From: Campylobacteraceae bacterium
Lineage (GTDB): Bacteria; Campylobacterota; Campylobacteria; Campylobacterales; Sulfurovaceae
Assembly (NCBI GenBank): GCA_027079365.1
Contig: JALWVW010000305.1
Location: 1 to 13,124 of the forward strand
Length of the DNA stretch: 13,124 nt
Reading direction: 5' to 3'
Shown here: in pieces, positions 6,594 to 11,983 of the stretch
Numbering within the stretch: the stretch's first letter is position 1
Layout: every line of letters begins with the position of its first letter
The notes under the pieces: generated by a model
Seen by the model: only the letters and a program-made list of their open reading frames with translations
Databases searched by the model: none
Told to the model about the DNA's origin: nothing
Made by a program: the position numbers and the translations under genes

Positions 6594-7689
6594 ACTCATA
6601 AAAATATTTCACGGCCCTCAGCACCCTGGTATCACAGGAAACATGAGTGTAGAGCTTGATCTACTCGGCGAGACGATCAAATATGCCAGAACCCATGTAG
6701 GGTATCTACACAGAGGATTTGAGAAGCTGGTAGAGAGACGGACGGTCATACAGGCCTTTACCATCGTCTGCCGTATCTGTGTCCCCGAACCCGATCCCAA
6801 TGAAGAAAATTTTGCCAGAGCCGTAGAGGGTCTTGCAGGTATTGAGATCAGCGAAAGAGCCAAGTACATCAGGGTCATGGTACAGGAAATGAGCAGGCTG
6901 GCGGCACAAATGCTCTGGATGGGCGGACAAAGTGGCTCTATCGGCATGGGCACGGTAGGACAATGGAGTCTGTTTGACAGGGATCTGATGCTGGATCTCT
7001 TTGAGGAGTTGACTGGTGGCAGGGTATACCATATGTATACCTACCCGGGAGGCGTCAGACGGGATCTGCCCGAAGGCTTTTTACTGAGACTTTCAGAACT
7101 ACTGGATTATCTAGAGAAAAAACTGCCCAAATACGACAGTATCTTCTTTGACAATGCCACCTTCAAAAAAAGAGCCATTGGTACAGGTGTGGTTCCCAAA
7201 GAAGAAGCCCTGAAAAACGGCTACGTAGGTCAGACACTGAGAGGCTGCGGCATCCGAAGAGACCTACGCAAAGACAACCCCTATCTGGTCTATGACAAAC
7301 TGGACTTCGATATCCCGGTCTTTGACGGCGGTGATGTCTACAGCAGAGCTCTAGTCAGAAGAGGAGAGATGCGTGAGTCGATCAAGATCCTGCGTCAGGT
7401 CATCGCACAGATGCCTGCAGAGGGTGCCATCATGCAAAAACTGCCCAAACATAGGAAGTTCACCCTCCCCAAAGAGGATATCTATGTGGCCACAGAATCT
7501 GCCAGAGGTGAGTTTGGCTATTATATGGCGGGAGACGGTACAGAGCATATCAGACGCATGCAGGTCAAAGGCCCCTCACTCATACATGGCTTTACACTGC
7601 TAGAAAAAATGCTCATAGACGAAGAGCTCTCCAACGTAGCCATGATCATGAATTCACTGGGCATCTGCCCACCAGAGATAGAGAGGTAA
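6583..7689 (+). CDS. NuoD/hydrogenase-large-subunit homologue with incomplete NiFe site (MbxL-like)
   Basis: This 368-residue protein belongs to the NuoD / group 4 [NiFe]-hydrogenase large-subunit family. The N-terminus has HGPQHPG (10-16) and HVGYLHRGFEKL (38-49), as in NuoD. The first metal motif is present as IVCRIC (C63, C66), where complex I has a Cys-free DRLDY-type sequence. At the C-terminus, NSLGICPPEIER replaces hydrogenase DPCxxC: Cys362 aligns with the first Cys, Glu365 with the second, and the Asp and Pro are Gly360 and Ile361. Three of four NiFe ligands therefore remain. The start is set at 6583 because it gives the conserved N-terminus and has AGAGGCAG just upstream; the longer frame from 6526 only reads through the NuoC tail. 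It probably forms a sulfur-compound or modified active site beside the proximal cluster. Confidence 0.9.
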   Translation: MDSKLIKIFHGPQHPGITGNMSVELDLLGETIKYARTHVGYLHRGFEKLVERRTVIQAFTIVCRICVPEPDPNEENFARAVEGLAGIEISERAKYIRVMVQEMSRLAAQMLWMGGQSGSIGMGTVGQWSLFDRDLMLDLFEELTGGRVYHMYTYPGGVRRDLPEGFLLRLSELLDYLEKKLPKYDSIFFDNATFKKRAIGTGVVPKEEALKNGYVGQTLRGCGIRRDLRKDNPYLVYDKLDFDIPVFDGGDVYSRALVRRGEMRESIKILRQVIAQMPAEGAIMQKLPKHRKFTLPKEDIYVATESARGEFGYYMAGDGTEHIRRMQVKGPSLIHGFTLLEKMLIDEELSNVAMIMNSLGICPPEIER

Positions 7690-7693
7690 ACAT

Positions 7694-8095
7694 ATGAAAT
7701 TCACTACGATAGATATCAAAGGTATCATTTCTCCTTTTTCTGCCATCGGAAAAGTATTAGAACATCCCAAAACAGTCTGTTATCCTGCGCAGACAAAAAC
7801 CGTAGCACCCGGCTACAGAGGCTTTCATACCAATATACTCACAGACTGTATTGGCTGTGCCAACTGTCAAGATGTCTGCATGAATGACGCCATCGACATG
7901 ATCACAATCCAAGAAGAGAAAAACCCCAAGAACAAAAGCGGCTGTATCCCCCGCATAGACTATGGGCGCTGCTGCTGGTGCAACCTCTGTGTCGATGTCT
8001 GCCCACCGAATTCACTTGCATTGGGTGAAGTATGTATTCAGGCAGAGATGGACAGCAACAAGTTTTTATTTTTTCCAAAGGATAGTTCATGTTAG
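7694..8095 (+). CDS. NuoI-like 2x[4Fe-4S] ferredoxin subunit (MbxN-like)
   Basis: This 133-residue polyferredoxin-type subunit has two complete CxxCxxCxxxC motifs: C52-C55-C58-C62 (DCIGCANCQDVC) and C93-C96-C99-C103 (RCCWCNLCVDVCP). It should carry two [4Fe-4S] clusters passing electrons between an external donor, most likely ferredoxin, and the NuoB-like proximal cluster. Extra Cys are seen at 29, 84, 94, 114 and 133; the last is the final residue. Residues 1-45 resemble the NuoI/EchF/HyfH N-terminal arm that packs on the NuoH-type anchor. No membrane helix is visible. It starts 4 bp after the NuoD-like stop, with GAGAGG just upstream. No NADH-binding subunit (NuoEF-like) is encoded in this window. 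Confidence 0.9.
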   Translation: MKFTTIDIKGIISPFSAIGKVLEHPKTVCYPAQTKTVAPGYRGFHTNILTDCIGCANCQDVCMNDAIDMITIQEEKNPKNKSGCIPRIDYGRCCWCNLCVDVCPPNSLALGEVCIQAEMDSNKFLFFPKDSSC

Positions 8096-8535
8096 GAAAG
8101 TTTATCTTACTCTTTTTGGTCTGGATAGGTCTGACCAATTCACTGGATCTTCAGGAACTGAGCGTTGGATTTGTCCTCTCTTTAGGTGTTGCCTACTTTT
8201 TTGGTGGAAATGAGACACTACATCTAGGTACGGTGATTATCAAATATCTCAAGTTTGCACCTACCTTTATCAAAGCACTGATTCAGGCCAATATAGAAGT
8301 GGCAAAGATAGTCCTTACACCTGGGTTACCGATCAATCCCGGCATTGTCAAACTCAAGACCACGCTAAAAAATGACTACGACAAGCTAATTCTTGCCAAT
8401 GCTATCACCCTGACACCAGGCACCATTACCATCGACCTGCGCGGTGAAGATATCTATATCCATGTGCTCAATCTCAAAACCACAGACAAAGAGATGCTAC
8501 AAAAAGAGATCATAGACAGTTTCGAGGTATTGTAA
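8089..8535 (+). CDS. mnhE: MrpE/MnhE-like antiporter subunit
   Basis: This 148-residue protein has two closely spaced N-terminal membrane helices (about 3-38), a polar amphipathic middle and a C-terminal domain with the MrpE hallmark ILANAITLTPGTITIDL (about 101-117), followed by IYIHVLNL. MrpE is an accessory subunit of Mrp antiporters and of Mbh/Mbx, where its gene (mbhA or mbxA) normally comes first in the operon. Here it is last, overlapping the ferredoxin gene by 7 bp. It is followed by a hairpin and then a convergent gene, so it probably closes the transcription unit. AAAGGATAG lies just before the ATG at 8089. Confidence 0.9.
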   Translation: MLGKFILLFLVWIGLTNSLDLQELSVGFVLSLGVAYFFGGNETLHLGTVIIKYLKFAPTFIKALIQANIEVAKIVLTPGLPINPGIVKLKTTLKNDYDKLILANAITLTPGTITIDLRGEDIYIHVLNLKTTDKEMLQKEIIDSFEVL

Positions 8536-8555
8536 CACTTAGATAGAAATACCTC
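8524..8555. terminator. Inverted repeat at the end of the complex operon, possible bidirectional terminator
   Basis: GAGGTATT (8524-8531) pairs perfectly with AATACCTC (8548-8555) across a 16-nt loop. It straddles the MrpE-like stop codon and lies between two convergent genes. There is no clear T-tract on either side and the loop is large, so it is a weak terminator candidate. The convergent layout is the main support. Confidence 0.35.
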
Positions 8556-8573
8556 TTGTGGCACCCTCCTTCC

Positions 8574-9071
8574 CTACTGGATTCTGACCAGCGGTATCTC
8601 ATGCCGATCAATCAACCCGAAGAGAACCTCCACATCTTTGTCTTTTTCGAAAGCAGTTGCCGGCAAGTAGGGGTATCCTTCTGGTCTCTCAAAGAGAAAC
8701 CCTTTGGGGTGAAGAATGACAGCTGAGATATGGTCCCAGGGGATCATGTTGCCATTGATAGCAATACCGCCCTTGGTAATATGAAAGACCATCTTCAGTT
8801 GGGAGATTCCCTCTTTTTTGAAACTTTTTCTAAGTCTCAACCTATAGAAAAATCCTTTGGCGAAAAACCAATAGAGTGAAAGTACCGTCCCTAGATAAAG
8901 CACCGTATAGTGATGCTGTCCTACAGCTCTCAGTCCTCCAAAGAGCATCAACCCTAGAAAGAAATATCCGACATATTTTTTCCAACTGTGTGCCATTTTA
9001 TACTTGTAGGCGATCTCTCCGGCGGCGACATAGACCGCCTCACTCCACTGGAACTCTATGTGGATACTCAT
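8574..9071 (-). CDS. YcxB-like membrane protein of unknown function
   Basis: This 165-residue protein has a short N-terminal beta-type segment, two adjacent membrane helices (about 34-50 and 56-72), a basic linker (RLRLRKSFKKE, 77-87) and a C-terminal PH-like domain (about 92-165). The C-terminal pattern INGNMIPWDHISAVILHPKG, followed by an aromatic strand and YLPATAF, resembles the YcxB-like family (bacterial PH-fold proteins anchored by two helices). The function of that family is not established. Its start overlaps the HD-protein stop by 4 bp, so the two are probably co-transcribed and translationally coupled. The 3' end faces the respiratory operon 38 bp away. Family assignment is by pattern only. 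Confidence 0.7.
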   Translation of the reverse strand: MSIHIEFQWSEAVYVAAGEIAYKYKMAHSWKKYVGYFFLGLMLFGGLRAVGQHHYTVLYLGTVLSLYWFFAKGFFYRLRLRKSFKKEGISQLKMVFHITKGGIAINGNMIPWDHISAVILHPKGFLFERPEGYPYLPATAFEKDKDVEVLFGLIDRHEIPLVRIQ

Positions 9072-9625
9072 GCCACGCCAATCGCTTCGGCATCTGCCTT
9101 CATCGCCTCGATGACTTCTGTTATCAGCACATCCAGCTCTATACCCAGCATCTGAGCGCCTTTGCGTACTGTCTCTCTATCCACACCCGCTGCAAAGCTT
9201 TTGGTTTTAAACTTTTTCTTGACCGATTTGAGACCCAGATCCATGATGCTTTTGCTGGGCCGCACCAGTACACAGGCATTGACCAGACCACTAAGTTCAT
9301 CCACTGCATAGAGGGTCTTCTCCATATCACTCAAGGGCTCAACATCCGTGCAGATTCCCCAGGCATGACTCATCATTGCACGGATGATCTCCTCACTGTA
9401 GCCAGCTTCCTGCATAATCTCAGCTGCCTTGGTACAATGCTCATCCGGATACTTTTCATAATCAAGATCATGTAATAGTCCTACAATACCCCACTGCTCC
9501 ACATCACCCCCTGATTTTTGAGCGAAGTAGCGCATACACGCCTCCACCTGCAATCCATGCTGCACCAGTGCAGGATTTTCATTGTATGTTTTTAACAGCG
9601 CCAATGCCTCTTCTCTTCTGGGCAT
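9068..9625 (-). CDS. HD-domain metal-dependent hydrolase
   Basis: This 185-residue soluble protein has an HD fold. Metal-ligand candidates are His23 (VQHGLQVE), the His52-Asp53 pair in VGLLHDLDYEKYPDEH, further His63 and His87 (MMSHAWG), and Asp109 (YAVDELSGL). That series is typical of HDIG-related phosphohydrolases acting on nucleotides or related phosphoesters. The substrate cannot be read from sequence. The C-terminal third is helical and Lys-rich. AAGGAG (complement of 9632-9637) lies six bases before the ATG at 9623-9625, a strong ribosome binding site that fixes the start. It is the first gene of a two-gene unit with the YcxB-like protein and is transcribed divergently from the SpoIIAA-like gene, with an 86-bp gap. 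Confidence 0.85.
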   Translation of the reverse strand: MPRREEALALLKTYNENPALVQHGLQVEACMRYFAQKSGGDVEQWGIVGLLHDLDYEKYPDEHCTKAAEIMQEAGYSEEIIRAMMSHAWGICTDVEPLSDMEKTLYAVDELSGLVNACVLVRPSKSIMDLGLKSVKKKFKTKSFAAGVDRETVRKGAQMLGIELDVLITEVIEAMKADAEAIGVA

Positions 9626-9653
9626 AAGATACTCCTTTTTTCTCCCGGATATA

Positions 9654-9694
9654 TTGTATATTTTGGGATAATCCGATATACTCGATAGTATATC
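9654..9694 (+). promoter_or_regulatory. Promoter with operator-like palindrome for the SpoIIAA-like gene
   Basis: TTGTAT (9654-9659) and TATACT (9677-9682) are separated by exactly 17 bp, a sigma70-type arrangement with a weak -35 and a good -10. The -10 lies within a perfect inverted repeat: GATATACT (9675-9682), spacer CGAT, AGTATATC (9687-9694). The repeat would span about -14 to +6 relative to a start near 9689, where a bound repressor would block the promoter. The leader would be about 23 nt and include AAAGGAT before the ATG at 9712. The sequence evidence is direct; regulation is inferred. Confidence 0.5.
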
Positions 9695-9711
9695 ACATCA
9701 AAGGATAAATC

Positions 9712-10098
9712 ATGTCTAAAGTCATCAAAGAACATGGAATTGGTATCTCAGTCAAACGAAACAAAAAAAGGCTTTTTATTGAGATAAGTATGATGGGGAA
9801 ACTCACCCATGAGGATTACAAACTCTTTGTCCCCATCATAGACAAGGCACTCAAAGAGATCAAAGGGATGGAGGTAGATCTTCTGGTCGATATGAGACAG
9901 TTTACGGGGTGGGAGCTACTGGCAGGATGGGATGATATGAAGTTTGGAATCAAGCATCGCAACTCATTTGACAAAATGGCAATCATAGGCAGCAAGAAAT
10001 GGGAAGAACTCTCTGTCAACATGATGAAGCACCTGATGAAAGGCAAAGCAAAATTTTTCAAAAATAGAGAAAAAGCATTACAATGGCTTCTCTACTAA
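9712..10098 (+). CDS. SpoIIAA-like / STAS-related protein
   Basis: This 128-residue soluble protein resembles the SpoIIAA-like (DUF3478) family: an N-terminal strand pair (GIGISVKRNKKRLFIEISMMGKLTHEDY), a central helix and VDLLVDMRQFTGWELLAGWDDMKF (about 55-78), then KMAIIGSKKWEEL and a final helix with FKNREKALQWL. Family members adopt a STAS-like fold related to anti-anti-sigma factors and have been linked to membrane or lipid binding, but no clear biochemical role is known. The protein is strongly basic. It has its own promoter and an AAAGGAT ribosome binding site 8 bases before the ATG. No phosphorylatable Ser/Thr of the true SpoIIAA type can be assigned with confidence. Confidence 0.78.
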   Translation: MSKVIKEHGIGISVKRNKKRLFIEISMMGKLTHEDYKLFVPIIDKALKEIKGMEVDLLVDMRQFTGWELLAGWDDMKFGIKHRNSFDKMAIIGSKKWEELSVNMMKHLMKGKAKFFKNREKALQWLLY

Positions 10099-10137
10099 CC
10101 TAACTACTTCTATGCTATACTTTTGCCATCCCTAGAC

Positions 10138-10159
10138 ATGGATATAATGCAATATCCAT
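10138..10159 (+). promoter_or_regulatory. Promoter -10 inside an inverted repeat, upstream of the small-protein/barrel pair
   Basis: A consensus TATAAT sits at 10143-10148 within a perfect 8-bp inverted repeat: ATGGATAT (10138-10145), spacer AATGCA, ATATCCAT (10152-10159). The -35 region around 10121-10126 (TTTTGC) is poor. A start near 10155 gives a leader of about 28 nt that includes GAAGGA, then ATG at 10183. This supports 10183 as the start of the next gene and rules out the TTG at 10123, which would lie upstream of the transcription start. Confidence 0.5.
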
Positions 10160-10182
10160 TTGAATCAACAGAAGGAAAAAGT

Positions 10183-10377
10183 ATGGCAGCCTATACCAAA
10201 ATCACTCTCTCTAAGGGTATTCATTTCGGTACCCATAGAGATACTGACTTCAAGAAAGGTGTCATAGATGGATGTGCAACTGCATCTGGAAAATATCGCA
10301 AAGACCATACAAGTTTCAATACCAGCCTAAGCTACAGAACTGGATGGGAAAACGGCAGACTCAAGTGCAAGGGATAA
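10183..10377 (+). CDS. Small basic protein of unknown family (64 aa)
   Basis: This 64-residue protein begins MAAYTKITLSKGIHFGTHRD and ends GRLKCKG. I do not recognise its family. It is polar and Gly/Thr/Lys-rich, with no membrane helix or signal peptide and two Cys (one near residue 31, one at 62). The ATG at 10183 is chosen because GAAGGA (10171-10176) stands six bases upstream and the promoter -10 lies at 10143-10148. The frame extends back to a TTG at 10123, but that part falls before the predicted transcript start. The stop is 1 bp from the outer-membrane protein start, so the two genes are almost certainly co-transcribed. A frame this short could be chance, but spacing, promoter and ribosome binding site argue for a real gene. 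Confidence 0.6.
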   Translation: MAAYTKITLSKGIHFGTHRDTDFKKGVIDGCATASGKYRKDHTSFNTSLSYRTGWENGRLKCKG

Positions 10378-10378
10378 A

Positions 10379-11293
10379 ATGAAAAATCTCCCCCATGCAG
10401 AGACAATCGCTAGGGTATGTAGCGGCATACTATTTGCTGTGTGGCTCTTTTCCGGTGTACTCTCTGCCGATACCAAAAGTGATCTTGCTGATACCTATGC
10501 CAAGGGCATCAATGCCATACTTTTTTTCACCTCTGAGGATGTTATTAGTTCCGGACGCTACAGTTTTGACAACAGTGACACCACTCTGGACACCCACTTT
10601 ATCCCCTTTACCCATCAGTTCACAAGCGATAGTCCCTTCTACAACTTTTATCTCAACGGCAGCATAGGATTTAGCAAGTTCGAAGAGGTAGTTACCCTTA
10701 CAGATACATTAAAGATCACTACATATGCTGCCAAGATCGGAGGTGGTATCCGGGTAAAAATCGCCAACGACACTGACCTGATGATAGGTACTTCCTACCT
10801 CTATTCTTGTGCTGACAGTACCTTCAGAAGCACCCCTCCACTCATCGGTGATCTGAAAACGATACTCAACGGTACCAAAACACACCATACCTATGGGCTC
10901 TCTTCATCTTTGGGATATCATCCAGCAATCCGTGGCTATCATCCATATGCCAGAGCTGGTATCAGATATTTCAAAACAGACATTGATGCGCCTTATACCA
11001 CAATTTCTGAGACCACTTCAACACTGAGCAAATTCAAAGTTGGCGTGATCATGCCTCCTCTCGCTACAGTGTATGACTTGCCGCTCAAAATGGAGTTTTA
11101 TGGCGCTGCAGTGTTTCTTGGTGGTGACATGGATGATGTATTAGGGTTTGATCACTTCTTCGTAGCCGGAACCACTGCCCATCTGGGTGCCAGTTCGCTG
11201 GTAAGTTGGGTTGATGAAGTCACCTTTGACATCAATGTGGTCAAAGGCGAGAATTTTGATGGATTTAATTTCGGCTTGGGTGTAAGCTTCTAA
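10379..11293 (+). CDS. Predicted outer-membrane beta-barrel protein
   Basis: This 304-residue protein has an N-terminal signal peptide: a basic start, a hydrophobic stretch (about 14-28, VCSGILFAVWLFSGV) and likely cleavage after LSA (residue 30). The mature part alternates polar and hydrophobic residues in many strand-like segments (for example FYNFYLNGSIGFSKF, TYGLSSSLGYHP, RAGIRYF). It ends in FNFGLGVSF, with a terminal Phe typical of the Bam-recognised last strand. This fits an 8-12 strand porin-like or OmpW/OmpA-like barrel; no specific family is recognised. AAGGG precedes the ATG at 10379, one base after the small gene. Its stop overlaps the convergent PhnA-like gene by 4 bp, leaving no room for a dedicated terminator. 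Confidence 0.75.
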   Translation: MKNLPHAETIARVCSGILFAVWLFSGVLSADTKSDLADTYAKGINAILFFTSEDVISSGRYSFDNSDTTLDTHFIPFTHQFTSDSPFYNFYLNGSIGFSKFEEVVTLTDTLKITTYAAKIGGGIRVKIANDTDLMIGTSYLYSCADSTFRSTPPLIGDLKTILNGTKTHHTYGLSSSLGYHPAIRGYHPYARAGIRYFKTDIDAPYTTISETTSTLSKFKVGVIMPPLATVYDLPLKMEFYGAAVFLGGDMDDVLGFDHFFVAGTTAHLGASSLVSWVDEVTFDINVVKGENFDGFNFGLGVSF

Positions 11294-11853
11294 AGTTTCT
11301 TGAGAAACTCTGTTTTAAGGAAGATCATCGTACCATTGACGCGTCCCTGGATATGGGTCGGATCACCCGGTGCCATCTTGATATTTTTGACAGTCGTTCC
11401 CTGTTTGGCAGTAAAACCCGCACCTTTGACAACAAGGTCTTTGATGATACTTACACTATCACCCTCCACCAAAATATTGCCATTGCTGTCTCGGGTCGGC
11501 TCTGCATTTTCATCCGACAACCCTGCCTCGGCCCACTCTTGTACCTCAGGTTCGAGATAGAGCATCTCCAGCATATCCTGAGGCCAACCCTCTCCTGCGA
11601 TCTTTTTGAGGATGCGATAGGCTGTTACCTGCACTGCAGGATTAGGACTCCACATACTGTCATTAAGGCATCGCCAGTGGTTGGGGTTGCTTTCGGGATT
11701 TTCCAGTAATGCAGCACACTCACCACATACCAATAGTGACTGCTCTGCACTCCCATCACTGGGTGCAACCTCCATGACTGCCATGCCTTCTGTACTGGCG
11801 CACAGTTCGCACTGATTGCCGCTCCTCTCTATCAATACCTGCTCTATACTCAC
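11290..11853 (-). CDS. phnA: PhnA/YjdM-like zinc-ribbon protein
   Basis: This 187-residue protein has two PhnA-family parts. The N-terminal zinc ribbon carries C15-x2-C18 and C43-x2-C46. The C-terminal PhnA domain (about 120-187) contains RDSNGNILVEGDSVSIIKDL and KQGTTVKNI, followed by a final FLKTEFLKKL. A helical insert of about 70 residues separates them, making it longer than the roughly 110-residue E. coli YjdM. Despite the old name, YjdM-type PhnA proteins are not phosphonoacetate hydrolases, and their role is unclear. The start is GTG (complement of 11851-11853), with AAAGGA six bases upstream. No other usable start gives the conserved N-terminus. It is transcribed divergently from glpD with a 130-bp gap. 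Confidence 0.85.
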   Translation of the reverse strand: MSIEQVLIERSGNQCELCASTEGMAVMEVAPSDGSAEQSLLVCGECAALLENPESNPNHWRCLNDSMWSPNPAVQVTAYRILKKIAGEGWPQDMLEMLYLEPEVQEWAEAGLSDENAEPTRDSNGNILVEGDSVSIIKDLVVKGAGFTAKQGTTVKNIKMAPGDPTHIQGRVNGTMIFLKTEFLKKL

Positions 11854-11956
11854 TGCGTATCCTTTTGTCTATTTATCGCATTTTATCGTCATCGTTCTTA
11901 AGGACTCCTCTAATTCAAAATTATCGCGCAAAAGGAAGGAAATTTAACTCCTATCA

Positions 11957-11970
11957 AACATTATAATGTT
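11957..11970. promoter_or_regulatory. Palindromic bidirectional -10 element upstream of glpD
   Basis: AACATTATAATGTT is a perfect 14-bp palindrome, so it presents TATAAT on both strands (11962-11967 on +). On the + strand, transcription would start about ten bases before the glpD ATG. On the - strand it could serve the PhnA-like gene with a leader of about 100 nt. No convincing -35 was seen on the + side. The rest of the gap (11854-11956) shows no gene or RNA structure that I can support. Confidence 0.4.
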
Positions 11971-11983
11971 ATGATTACTTACT

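Noticed and set aside
6583..7689. Functional group 4 [NiFe] hydrogenase large subunit
   Set aside because: The C-terminal DPCxxC motif is degraded to GICPPE, so a fourth NiFe ligand Cys is missing; no maturation genes are seen in the window.
3..8535. Ordinary complex I (nuo) operon
   Set aside because: MrpB, C, E, G and MbhD homologues are present, NuoE/F/G/J are absent from the window, and the NuoD-like protein carries CRIC plus a C-terminal Cys.
8876..9475. 199-codon + strand open frame
   Set aside because: It is opposite the HD hydrolase and YcxB-like genes, which have motifs, coupling and a ribosome binding site; the + frame is His/Cys-rich without a recognisable domain.
10123..10182. 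TTG start extending the small protein to 84 residues
   Set aside because: The segment contains the predicted -10 and lies before the likely transcript start; ATG 10183 has a good ribosome binding site.
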